Below, one piece after another: positions 33,601-42,285 of a stretch of 64,000 bases of DNA. The translations under genes and the position numbers were made by a program. The notes under the pieces were generated by a model. That model had not been told where the DNA came from. It was given only the letters and a program-made list of their open reading frames with translations, and made no database searches. Each line of letters opens with the position of its first letter. Position 1 is the first letter of the stretch. The stretch is from an uncultured Alistipes sp. GTDB taxonomy: Bacteria > Bacteroidota > Bacteroidia > Bacteroidales > Rikenellaceae. The stretch is taken from positions 24,947 through 88,946 of the forward strand of contig CAJMKE010000013.1 in the NCBI GenBank assembly GCA_905213895.1, in the 5' to 3' direction.

Positions 33601-33668
33601 GTGTGTGTACTCTTTCGTCGTTCCGCAGCCGCGGTTGCGGAAACGGCGCAGGAGAGGGGAACATACAC
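33601..33668 (+). ncRNA. Long structured hairpin in the intergenic region before the susC-side genes
   Basis: The transcript can fold into one nearly continuous hairpin: 33601-33608 (GTGTGTGT) pairs with 33661-33668 (ACATACAC), 33610-33615 (CTCTTT) with 33651-33656, and 33616-33628 with 33635-33648 through one bulged A. The 151-bp gap (33579-33729) is the largest inside this gene set. It could be an attenuator, an mRNA processing site or an RNA regulator that sets the ratio of enzyme genes to susCD; none of these is proven. Confidence 0.5.
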
Positions 33669-33729
33669 CCTTTCGGTCGCAGAAAAATAATACCCAATAT
33701 TAACTAAATGAACTTTTAATCAACTAATT

Positions 33730-35121
33730 ATGAAACGAAATCTACTTTTGATTGCAATTACCTGCCTTCTTATGGCGGCTTGTAATTCGGGTGGGGAGAA
33801 TCTGGAACGCGTGCCGATTTTCAAGGTTCTCGGACCTACCGGAACGGTTTCGACGGATGCCCCGATTGCTATCGACGGCAAGGCGCAGGAGGTCTCCTTC
33901 CGTGTCTATGCGTCGGGCAAATGGGAGGCGTCGCTGTCCGAAAATGCGACGGGATTTTCGCTGTCCGACACTTCGGGAGCAGCCGGCGATACGTCGGTAA
34001 AGGTCGTGGCGGCTGCCAACAGAAGCGGCGCCACGAGGTCGGCGACGGTAACGTTCGTCATGAACGACAGCGTCTACGCCTACACTATCGAACAGGAGGA
34101 GGAACAGCCGTACCTCGACCCTGTTAAACTGTCATTCGTCCTCAGCGGCTATGCCCAGGAGTTGAACATCGCCATCGAAACCAATCAGGATTCGTGGACA
34201 TACGATTTGGGCGACGCTTCGGCATGGCTCACCGAGCGCAGCAAGGACAATTCGTCGCTCGTACTCGCGGTTGCCGAGAACAAGACCGGCGACGTGCGCA
34301 ATGCCCGCATCAAAATCTGGTCTGCGCTGCATCCGGAGGTATTCACCTTCGTAACCGTCGAGCAGGACTGGATTATCGACGCCCCTGTCGCCGACCTGCT
34401 GGATGTCGTGTTCGGCGAGAACTGCGCGGCAAGCGACGCTTCGGCGATGAAGATGACTATCGACGGTTCGTGCCTCGACGCCACCGTTTCGACGCAGTAC
34501 AGCGAACGCTACGGTCGCTGGGTTGCGGTATTCTCTGCCGAACCGGTCAAAGCCGCTCACGATACCGGATTCTGGAAGATTCCTTACACGACACGCACCG
34601 ATTTCGCCGAAAAACTCGAAGACGGCTACTCTATGGAGTTGCTCTTCGCCCGCGGCGATACGCAGGCTCCGGGCAGCCAGATAAAGCCGTTCGCATCGAC
34701 GCAGGCGGGCGGTACGGGAATGTGCTTCCGCGCCGCTACCCACGAAATCAACTGGGAGATTCACAGCGGCGGTACGCGCACCGGCGACGGATACAAGTTC
34801 AAGGGCGGCAAGTGGAACGAGTTGTACAGCGGGGTAGTGCCGCAGAAGGATACGTTCTACCACACCGTGCTTACATGGGACAAGGCGGAGGGCAAAGCCC
34901 GCTGCTACGTGAACGGAGAATTGACCACGACACTCAACGTAACCGGCAACTTCGACCACATGGTGTCCAACGTCAATGCGTACTGGTTCGGTTTGGGTGC
35001 TGACCCTAACGCTTCCGACAAGGGCGAACTTTCGTTCCAGGGTACGATAGTTCTGGCGCGTATCTACGACGACCCGCTGTCTTCGCAACAGGTCAATGCC
35101 CTTTATAAACTTGTTGAATAA
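33730..35121 (+). CDS. BACON/LamG-domain surface lipoprotein
   Basis: A 463-residue lipoprotein (signal ending LMAAC at about residue 18). Two Ig-like repeats with the BACON pattern follow: EVSFRVYASGKWEASLSENA with a final YTIEQEEEQ (about 50-125), and ELNIAIETNQDSWTYDLGDA with FVTVEQDW (about 138-218). Residues about 225-463 look like a LamG/concanavalin-type fold (DTFYHTVLTWDKAEGKARCY, ending ARIYDDPLSSQQVNALYK). Such proteins bind ligands at the cell surface next to SusC/SusD pairs. Here it probably helps capture the nucleic acid or nucleotide ligand. It ends 17 bp before susC. Confidence 0.82.
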   Translation: MKRNLLLIAITCLLMAACNSGGENLERVPIFKVLGPTGTVSTDAPIAIDGKAQEVSFRVYASGKWEASLSENATGFSLSDTSGAAGDTSVKVVAAANRSGATRSATVTFVMNDSVYAYTIEQEEEQPYLDPVKLSFVLSGYAQELNIAIETNQDSWTYDLGDASAWLTERSKDNSSLVLAVAENKTGDVRNARIKIWSALHPEVFTFVTVEQDWIIDAPVADLLDVVFGENCAASDASAMKMTIDGSCLDATVSTQYSERYGRWVAVFSAEPVKAAHDTGFWKIPYTTRTDFAEKLEDGYSMELLFARGDTQAPGSQIKPFASTQAGGTGMCFRAATHEINWEIHSGGTRTGDGYKFKGGKWNELYSGVVPQKDTFYHTVLTWDKAEGKARCYVNGELTTTLNVTGNFDHMVSNVNAYWFGLGADPNASDKGELSFQGTIVLARIYDDPLSSQQVNALYKLVE

Positions 35122-35138
35122 TTGAAAAACGATTCGAT

Positions 35139-38100
35139 ATGCAAAACAATATGAACAATCATTCGGGCGGCAGAACGCTGGCGGCATTATTTGCCGCCGT
35201 CCTGCTCGCCGTTGCGGGATTCGTGCCGGATGCCTATGCAGCAGGCGGCGGCGCTGATGCTCCTCAGGGAGGTGTCTCGCAGACATTGCGCACAATCACC
35301 GGACGTGTCGTCGACAAGGCGACCAAAAAGCCTCTTGCCGGTGTCGCAATCGTCAATATGAAGACGAACATGGGTACGACGACTACCGTGGACGGCTCGT
35401 TCACCATCGCCGCCGCTGCTGGACAGCCGCTGTCCGTTTCGCTGCTCGGTTACACCGATGTGGAGATGACGGCTTCGACGGCAAGCAACATCACTATCGA
35501 GATGTCCGAGAGTTCGCAGTTAATCGACGACGTCGTGGTAGTAGGTTATGCCGAACAGCGTCGAGTGAACATTACGGGTGCCGTCGCCACCATCTCCGGC
35601 GACGACCTCGCCGCGCATCCGGTCGTTTCGACAGTTCAGGCGTTGCAGGGTGCCGACCCGTCGCTCAACATCACGATGGATTCGGGTAACCCGACCGCTT
35701 CGAACAACGTAAATATCCGCGGCGTGCCGTCCATCAACGGCGGCGAACCGCTGATTCTGGTTGACGGCGTGCCGGGTGTAGCCCTGCGTCTCGTCAATGC
35801 CGCCGACATCGAGTCGATTTCGGTATTGAAGGATGCTTCGGCGAGTGCCATCTACGGTGCGAAGGCTTCGGCGGGCGTGATTCTCATAACGACCAAGAGC
35901 GGCAGTTCGGGTCGTGCGACGGTAAGTTACTCCAACAACTTCGGATGGTCTTCGCCGACGACAGACCACGACTTCATCACCAACGGTTACGAGTATGCGA
36001 CGACGATACACGATTTGTACTATTCGCGCTACGGTTACAGTCCGTTCAACTATACCGAGAACGACTGGGCGCAACTCGAAGCGCGCCGCTACGACAAGAC
36101 CGAGAATCCGGAGCGTCCGTGGGTAGTCGTTGGCGACGACGGCAAGTACCACTACTACGGTAATTTCGACTGGTATCACAATATCTTCAACACCAACCGT
36201 TTCAATCAGGAACACAACGTGTCTCTTTCGGGCGGCAACAAGGATATAAACTACTATGTCAGCGGTCGTTTCTACGAGCAGGACGGTACTCTCTCGGGCG
36301 ACATGATTAAGCAGAAGGAGTACTACCGCAACTATGCGTTCCGAGGCAAGTTCGACGCCAAGATATTCAAGTGGGCTAAATGGTCTACCAATGCCGCGGT
36401 GAATGCCGTCGAGCAGCGGTATCCGGGTCAGTTGGACGAGGGCATGACCATCGCCGCACTCGAACAGAACCTCGCGCCGATGTTCGTGCCTGAAAACCCC
36501 GACGGTTCGATTGTGATGTACCCTTACGACCTGCGCAATATCGCGCTCGCCACGGGACGTACAGCCTCGTTCATGGATGAGGGCAACAAGCACACCATCG
36601 AGAACCAGATGTTCACCCTCTCGAACGGTCTGCACCTCACTCCGGCGAAGGGTCTGTCCATCGATGCCACCTACAATCTCACCAACTACCGCCGTCTGTA
36701 CAAGGACCGCCACCACGACCAAGTCTACTCGCGTCAGATAGGCGTGTACGAGACTTCGACGACCTACATGAAAGACCGCTACCGCGAGCGTCATTACGGA
36801 TATACGTTGCACAATGTCGATGCCTACCTGACGTACAACCACACGTGGAACGATGCGCATAACTTCAAGGTGCTGGCAGGTATGAACTACGAGCGTTACC
36901 GCAGCACCGATCTCACCGTTCAGCAGGACGGACTCGGCAGCGAGATTCTCGATTCGTTCAAATCCAAGACGGACAAATCTTCTTACACCGTTACGCAGGA
37001 CATTTCGGCATACCAGACGCTTGGATTCTTCGCCCGCGTCAATTACGACTACAAGGGCAGATACCTCTTCGAGGCTTCGCTGCGTGCCGATGCGACGTCG
37101 CGCTTCGCCAAGGATAGCCGCTGGGGATATTTCCCTTCGGTTTCGGCGGGCTGGCGATTCTCGGAGGAGCCGTTCATGGAGAGCGTGAGCGACTGGTGGA
37201 ACAACGGTAAAATCCGTCTCTCCTACGGTTCGCTCGGAAACCAGCAGGTAGCCGACTACCTCTATCTCGACCGTATCTCGACCAATCAAATCAACTATCT
37301 GTTCGACGAGGCGACCAAAGCCAACGCAAGTTCGGTTTCGGCTCCTCTCGCAACCGACCTGACATGGGAGACGGTAACCACCTACAATGTCGGTCTCGAT
37401 TTGAGTTTCCTCAAAAACCGACTGACGTTCACCGGCGACTACTTCATCCGCGATACGAAAGACATGCTCACGACGTCGATGACTTTGCCGGCAGGCTACG
37501 GAGCAGACCCTCCGAAGGGCAACTGCGCCGATTTGCGCACGAAGGGTTGGGAAATATCGCTTTCGTGGCGCGATAAGTTCGACCTCGGCGGCAAACCGTT
37601 CACCTATGCCATTTCGGGTTCGGTCGGCGACTACCAGTCGGTAATCACCAAGTATAACAATCCGTCCAAGATTTTCTCAGGCTACTATGAAGGCAAGAAA
37701 CTCGGCGAAATCTGGGGTTATCACGTGGTCGGACTCTTCAAGACCGACGAGGAGGCTGCCGCATACCAGCGTGCGATAAACAACTCGACCAACGTCTATC
37801 AGCGTATCTACAACATGTCGCCGACGGGTCTGGGTCAGTTGATGGCGGGCGATATGATGTTCGAGGACAGCGACAACAGCGGTTCTATCGGTACGGGTTC
37901 GGGTACGGTCGATGACCCGGGCGACATGCGCGTCATCGGTAACTCCACTCCGCGCTACAACTACTCGTTCCGCGTCGAGTTGAACTGGAACGGATTCGAC
38001 ATTTCGGCGTTCTTCCAGGGAGTCGGCAAGCGTGACTGGTATCCTACCAACAATCAGGATGCTATCTACGGCGCGAACAAGTTCTGGCAGTTGTATTCGT

Positions 38101-38489
38101 ATCCTATTCTGTCGTTCATCACGAGCGATTTCAAGAAGGATGTGTGGACGGAGGAGAATCCGAACGCATACTTCCCTCGTCTGCGCCCTATCATCTGTTA
38201 TAACGGCGGACCTCTGGGCGTTGCCAACGACCGCTATTTGCAGAGCGCGGCATACCTGCGTTTCAAGAACCTTACGGTCGGTTACACGATTCCGGTCTTG
38301 AAGCAGTACGTCAAGAAGTTGCGCGTATACTTCTCTGCCGAGAACATCTGCTATTGGTCGCCGCTCAAAAAGCACTGCAAACTGATAGACCCCGAACTCG
38401 CCGTCTCGGACGGTACGTACAAGGCAGGTACCGGTTCGGGCTACGACCTGCCGCGCACGATTTCGTTCGGTGTGGATATAACTTTCTGA
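35139..38489 (+). CDS. SusC-like TonB-dependent outer-membrane transporter
   Basis: A 1116-residue receptor. After the signal peptide (about residues 12-35) comes the carboxypeptidase D regulatory-like domain (TITGRVVDKATKKPLAGVAI, about 51-70), then the TonB box and plug with DDVVVVGYAEQRRVNITGAV, split as DDVVVVGYAEQRR, NVNIRGVPSINGGEPLILVDG and VLKDASASAIYGAKASAGV. The barrel ends GVDITF. With the SusD lipoprotein encoded 25 bp downstream it would form the bin-and-pedal import complex. The operon suggests nucleic-acid fragments, nucleosides or ribose-containing compounds as the ligand rather than a plain glycan. Confidence 0.95.
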   Translation: MQNNMNNHSGGRTLAALFAAVLLAVAGFVPDAYAAGGGADAPQGGVSQTLRTITGRVVDKATKKPLAGVAIVNMKTNMGTTTTVDGSFTIAAAAGQPLSVSLLGYTDVEMTASTASNITIEMSESSQLIDDVVVVGYAEQRRVNITGAVATISGDDLAAHPVVSTVQALQGADPSLNITMDSGNPTASNNVNIRGVPSINGGEPLILVDGVPGVALRLVNAADIESISVLKDASASAIYGAKASAGVILITTKSGSSGRATVSYSNNFGWSSPTTDHDFITNGYEYATTIHDLYYSRYGYSPFNYTENDWAQLEARRYDKTENPERPWVVVGDDGKYHYYGNFDWYHNIFNTNRFNQEHNVSLSGGNKDINYYVSGRFYEQDGTLSGDMIKQKEYYRNYAFRGKFDAKIFKWAKWSTNAAVNAVEQRYPGQLDEGMTIAALEQNLAPMFVPENPDGSIVMYPYDLRNIALATGRTASFMDEGNKHTIENQMFTLSNGLHLTPAKGLSIDATYNLTNYRRLYKDRHHDQVYSRQIGVYETSTTYMKDRYRERHYGYTLHNVDAYLTYNHTWNDAHNFKVLAGMNYERYRSTDLTVQQDGLGSEILDSFKSKTDKSSYTVTQDISAYQTLGFFARVNYDYKGRYLFEASLRADATSRFAKDSRWGYFPSVSAGWRFSEEPFMESVSDWWNNGKIRLSYGSLGNQQVADYLYLDRISTNQINYLFDEATKANASSVSAPLATDLTWETVTTYNVGLDLSFLKNRLTFTGDYFIRDTKDMLTTSMTLPAGYGADPPKGNCADLRTKGWEISLSWRDKFDLGGKPFTYAISGSVGDYQSVITKYNNPSKIFSGYYEGKKLGEIWGYHVVGLFKTDEEAAAYQRAINNSTNVYQRIYNMSPTGLGQLMAGDMMFEDSDNSGSIGTGSGTVDDPGDMRVIGNSTPRYNYSFRVELNWNGFDISAFFQGVGKRDWYPTNNQDAIYGANKFWQLYSYPILSFITSDFKKDVWTEENPNAYFPRLRPIICYNGGPLGVANDRYLQSAAYLRFKNLTVGYTIPVLKQYVKKLRVYFSAENICYWSPLKKHCKLIDPELAVSDGTYKAGTGSGYDLPRTISFGVDITF

Positions 38490-38514
38490 TAAATGTTTAA
38501 TTGGAGCAAAAATT

Positions 38515-40278
38515 ATGAAGATACTGAATAAAATACTGATACTTGCAGCGATTGCCGTATCTGCCGTAAGTTGCGACCTGACATTGCTGCCGGAGGACGA
38601 GGTTACGCCGAAGCAATACTTCGCCACCGAATCGGATTTGGCTCTGTGGAGCAACAAGTTCTACAACTATCTGCTCGAAACCGCCGACGTAGGCATCAAC
38701 GATGCCGACGACAAAATCGACAACGGTCTGAGCAACTTCATAGCGGGCAGCCGCAATCCGGCATCTGAATCGTGGTCGTTCTCGCAGTTGCGCGAAATCA
38801 ACTACCTGCTCGAACACCTCGACCAGTGTGCCGACCGCGGTGTCGCTCTCAAATACGAGGCTGTGGCACGTTTCTTCCGCGCGTATTTCTATTTCGTGAA
38901 GGTGCGCGCATACGGCGACGTCCCTTACTACGACCATGTGCTGGCGTCGAACGACCCCGATTTGTTCAGGGCTCGCGACGACCGCGGCTATGTCATGGAC
39001 AAGGTGCTTGAAGATTTCGATTTCGCGGCGAAGAACCTGCCTTCGTCGTGGGGTACGAAGAGTACCCGCGTAACGAAATGGGCTGCACTCGCCTATGCCA
39101 GCCGTGCGGCTCTGTTCGAGGGAACGTTCCGCCGTTACCATGCCGCCACGCTGTTCAAGAACGATGATAAGAATGCGGAGAAAGCCGAGAAGTATCTGCG
39201 CATCGCAGCCGATTGTGCAGCGGAGTTCATCGCGTCGGCACCTTATTCGCTCTACAATACGGGCGACGAGCCTTACCGCGATTTGTTCTGGGCTGACGAC
39301 GCCAAGACGACGGAGGTCGTGCTGTGCCGCCGCTACGATGCCGGCGCAGGCGTTACGCATTCTGTTCCGCAGTCCATCAATTTCGGTCGCACGAGCCTTA
39401 CCCGCGGCTTCATCAACCACTATCTGATGGCTGACGGTTCGCGTTTCACCGACAAGAAGGACTACGACAAGATGTTCTATACCGAGGTCGCCAAGAACCG
39501 CGACCCTCGTATGGCTCAGACGGTATTGTGTCCGGGTTATAAGATGGTCGGTGCTTCGACGGTTACCAGGTCGAAACTCTATTCGCATACCGGTTACGAA
39601 CCTATCAAGTTCCTCAGCACGGCAGCCAAGGCTAACCCAGGTGCGGGAACGAGCGACTGGATATGTATGCGTGCCGCCGAGGTGTACCTGAACTATGCCG
39701 AGGCACTGGCGGAACTCGGAACCCTCACCCAGAACGACCTCGATATTTCGGTGAACAAAATCCGCAAGCGTGCGGGCATGCCCGACTTGAAGATGGCGGA
39801 CGCCAACGCCAACCCCGACCCGTATCTGGTCGATTACTATAAGAACGTTACCAAGAGTGCGAATACTGGCGTGATTCTGGAAATCCGCCGCGAACGTACC
39901 GTCGAACTGGTGATGGAGCCTCCTTACCGTTCGTGGGATTTGTTCCGCTGGAAAGAGGCTAAAATCGCTCTCAATACGGTTCGCCCGTGGGAAGGCGTAT
40001 ATATCCCTGGGGACGGAACATACGATATGGACGGCGACGGCAAGGACGATTTGGAAATCTATTCCGATACCCCTAAATCGACTTGCGAGACTAAACTCAA
40101 AATAGGCAGCGACATAATCGTGAACAAGAACGGTTATATCGAGGGTTACAGCGAGAACAAGTATGGCACCAACTGGGACGACGAGCGCGATTACCTGTGG
40201 CCTATTCCGGCATCGCAGCGAGTTCTGAACCATAATTTGACACAGAATCCGGGCTATCAGGACGGATTGAGTTTCTAA
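38515..40278 (+). CDS. SusD-like surface ligand-binding lipoprotein
   Basis: A 587-residue lipoprotein (signal ending AVSC at about residue 20). The SusD pattern is clear: LTLLPEDEVTPKQYFATESD after the Cys, the TPR-like helical pairs (ARFFRAYFYFVKVRAYGDVP, about residues 118-137), and the C-terminal RDYLWPIPASQRVLNHNLTQNPGY. It caps the SusC barrel encoded upstream. No discrete catalytic motif is expected. The binding site cannot be read from sequence, so ligand identity rests on the operon context. Confidence 0.94.
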   Translation: MKILNKILILAAIAVSAVSCDLTLLPEDEVTPKQYFATESDLALWSNKFYNYLLETADVGINDADDKIDNGLSNFIAGSRNPASESWSFSQLREINYLLEHLDQCADRGVALKYEAVARFFRAYFYFVKVRAYGDVPYYDHVLASNDPDLFRARDDRGYVMDKVLEDFDFAAKNLPSSWGTKSTRVTKWAALAYASRAALFEGTFRRYHAATLFKNDDKNAEKAEKYLRIAADCAAEFIASAPYSLYNTGDEPYRDLFWADDAKTTEVVLCRRYDAGAGVTHSVPQSINFGRTSLTRGFINHYLMADGSRFTDKKDYDKMFYTEVAKNRDPRMAQTVLCPGYKMVGASTVTRSKLYSHTGYEPIKFLSTAAKANPGAGTSDWICMRAAEVYLNYAEALAELGTLTQNDLDISVNKIRKRAGMPDLKMADANANPDPYLVDYYKNVTKSANTGVILEIRRERTVELVMEPPYRSWDLFRWKEAKIALNTVRPWEGVYIPGDGTYDMDGDGKDDLEIYSDTPKSTCETKLKIGSDIIVNKNGYIEGYSENKYGTNWDDERDYLWPIPASQRVLNHNLTQNPGYQDGLSF

Positions 40279-40332
40279 CCGGTATCGGTTCATGCGGCTG
40301 GCGGCGGAAAATTCCGTTCAACCCAACAGGCT

Positions 40333-40390
40333 CGTCATTCTGAGCGAAGCGAAGAATCTTTTCGGATGTTTCGCTTCGCTCAACATGACG
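40333..40390. repeat. Bacteroidota interspersed inverted repeat (GAGCGAAGCGAA type)
   Basis: Inverted 21-mers with two mismatches: CGTCATTCTGAGCGAAGCGAA (first 20 bases CGTCATTCTGAGCGAAGCGA) at 40333-40353 and its mirror at 40370-40390, loop of 16 nt. Elements of this kind are widespread in Bacteroidota genomes. It lies in the 192-bp gap between susD and the S1/P1 nuclease gene and may separate their expression. Confidence 0.75.
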
Positions 40391-40470
40391 GACTATGTTA
40401 AGATAGGTAATGCAATGACGAATATTCTCCGCCGCTGCTGCCGACCGATTACAGCGAATAAGAATTCTAT

Positions 40471-41259
40471 ATGAAGAAAGCAGTTCTGTTCGTCGCGTTC
40501 GCGGCGATTGCGGCTAACGCGATGGCGTGGGGGCGTATCGGACACGAGGTGATAATAAAGGTCGCCGAACGTCATCTGACGGCGAAAACCAAGGCTAATA
40601 TCGCCAGGTATATGCCTTACGACCTGAAAACCGATGCCGTATGGATGGATGTTCATCGCAACGATGCTCCGATAGCCTACACGTCGCCGTGGCATACTTA
40701 TCGAGTGCGCGAGAACAACGAGTATGACCCCAATCCGCGTCTTGTCAAGGGCGATGTCGTGAAAGGAATCATGGTCGCCGACTACAATCTGCGCCGTTAC
40801 AGGGAACTGACGGACTCGGCGGTGGTGATGAACCTGCGCATGATACTCCATTTCGTCGGCGATTTGCACTGCCCGACGCATGCCTACTATCCGAAAATCT
40901 CGTCGAGCGCATGGCGATGCACGCTTGCCGGCACGAAGCCGGACGAAAACCTTTTTCACGGCATGTACGACGACAATATTCCGAATTTCCTCTATCGCGG
41001 CAAGGAGTCCTCGGAGGAGGTCGCCGCCCGCGTCGATAATCTGAAAAAGGGTGCTATACGCAAAATCGCGGCTGGTACTCCTGCCGAATGGGCGGGCGAT
41101 TGCGCCGAGCGCGATTTAATCATCTACGAATGGAATCCAGTCGGCACGAAGGTGCTGAACCCCGACACTGCCGAAATGTCGCGCGATTTTATCGAAACCC
41201 AGTTCCGCTACGCCGGCTACCGCCTTGCCCGCCTGCTGAACGAGTATTTCGATAATTAG
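40471..41259 (+). CDS. S1/P1-type nuclease (exported)
   Basis: A 262-residue zinc-dependent nuclease that cuts RNA and single-stranded DNA to 5'-nucleotides. The signal peptide (MKKAVLFVAFAAIAANAMA) is followed directly by WGRIGHEV; in this family the mature N-terminal Trp is a zinc ligand, so the cleavage site is functionally fixed. Other ligands are in WMDVHRND, PWHTYRV, HFVGDLHCPTH (about residues 128-138) and LFHGMYDD. The stretch after PTH differs from the usual QPLH...GGN form. It closes the nucleic-acid scavenging locus and would supply nucleotides to the phosphoesterase and hydrolase. Confidence 0.87.
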   Translation: MKKAVLFVAFAAIAANAMAWGRIGHEVIIKVAERHLTAKTKANIARYMPYDLKTDAVWMDVHRNDAPIAYTSPWHTYRVRENNEYDPNPRLVKGDVVKGIMVADYNLRRYRELTDSAVVMNLRMILHFVGDLHCPTHAYYPKISSSAWRCTLAGTKPDENLFHGMYDDNIPNFLYRGKESSEEVAARVDNLKKGAIRKIAAGTPAEWAGDCAERDLIIYEWNPVGTKVLNPDTAEMSRDFIETQFRYAGYRLARLLNEYFDN

Positions 41260-41277
41260 GTTCGATTTCAGGAATGT

Positions 41278-41310
41278 AAAACCCCTCACAATAAATTTGT
41301 GAGGGGTTTT
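41278..41310. terminator. Bidirectional terminator between the nuclease and beta-lactamase genes
   Basis: A 13-bp stem (AAAACCCCTCACA at 41278-41290 with TGTGAGGGGTTTT at 41298-41310), 7-nt loop, giving T-runs on both strands between converging stops at 41259 and 41316. Confidence 0.9.
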
Positions 41311-41315
41311 ACGTA

Positions 41316-42233
41316 TTATTCCGCGATATGTCGGTAGACAGTCTCCGAAATATCGGCTATGATTTGTTCGGTGGTCGCCATATCGTATTGCGACGATTTG
41401 ACGAATACGGCAATCGCATAGTGTCGCCCGTCGGGCAATCTTACGAATCCTACATCATTGACGCCTTGCGGTAGTCCGTTTTCGTCTTCGAAGCCGGTTC
41501 CCGTTTTATGCCCGATAGTCGCTTCTGTTCCAACCAACGGTTTTGGCAGTCTGTTTTTACCGGTCGAACAGGCATCCAGTACGTCGGTAACGAATCTTCT
41601 GTATTCGTGAAAATGTTTTTCGTCCGTATACAGCATGTTAATCAATGCTGCCGCCGCATCCGGATGCGACCAGTTTTGGGATACCAGTTCTGGGTTTCGG
41701 TGCATTGCATTCTCGTCTACGGATATGGCAAATTCGCCGATTCGAAGATTACGGATGTATGAATCCACCGATTTCGTGTCGAGCAGATGATTGAACAATA
41801 TGTCGCAAGCGTTGTTGTCGCTGAATTGGAGCGAATGTCTGATAATTTCTGCAATGGGCATCGAGCAGTCTGCCGTTCCGATAGAGTCTCGCAGCGGGCT
41901 GTATGTGTCTTGACGCAACTCGGCTGCTTTTATGTCGAGAGCCGAGTCGAGCGGAATACGATTTCTGTGCATGTAGTCCGCCAAGGCGACTGCTTGATAC
42001 AGTTTCATTACGCTGTTCATCGGATAGGCGGTGTTGTTGTTGATACGAATTGTGTCCCGACTGTCGATAATGACGCACACGCCTATTTCCGCATCGCGCG
42101 ACCGGACATAGTTTTCAATAGCGGACCGAATGGAATTTGTATTTCTGTCAGAACGGCAACCTGCGACTAAAACCGACAGTATGCAGCAACCGCATCCGAC
42201 AAGGACCGAAATCAACGACAAGACTTTTTTCAT
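41316..42233 (-). CDS. Class A beta-lactamase, Bacteroidota (CfxA/CblA-like) type, lipoprotein
   Basis: A serine beta-lactamase of about 305 residues. Active-site motifs are MNSVMK (SxxK), SDN in FSDNNACDI, an omega-loop with ENAMHRNPELVSQNW, and KTG in GHKTGTGF. The spacing and the QNW/SHP segment fit subclass A2 enzymes of Bacteroidota, many of which are cephalosporinases. The signal ends LVAG-C, so it is a membrane-anchored lipoprotein. I start at ATG 42233; an ATG 11 codons upstream is possible. Base composition is lower in GC than the region to the left. The upstream minus-strand gene ends 52 bp before this start. Confidence 0.9.
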   Translation of the reverse strand: MKKVLSLISVLVGCGCCILSVLVAGCRSDRNTNSIRSAIENYVRSRDAEIGVCVIIDSRDTIRINNNTAYPMNSVMKLYQAVALADYMHRNRIPLDSALDIKAAELRQDTYSPLRDSIGTADCSMPIAEIIRHSLQFSDNNACDILFNHLLDTKSVDSYIRNLRIGEFAISVDENAMHRNPELVSQNWSHPDAAAALINMLYTDEKHFHEYRRFVTDVLDACSTGKNRLPKPLVGTEATIGHKTGTGFEDENGLPQGVNDVGFVRLPDGRHYAIAVFVKSSQYDMATTEQIIADISETVYRHIAE

Positions 42234-42285
42234 ACGTTTTTTCAAGCGACAGACAATATTTCGCATGAAAATAAATATATATCGA

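Noticed and set aside
31527..33668. Long minus-strand frame opposite the phosphoesterase gene
   Set aside because: Same reason: the plus-strand protein carries all metallophosphatase motifs and a lipoprotein signal.
35520..37289. Long minus-strand frame opposite susC
   Set aside because: SusC motifs are on the plus strand; the minus frame has no domain or start context.
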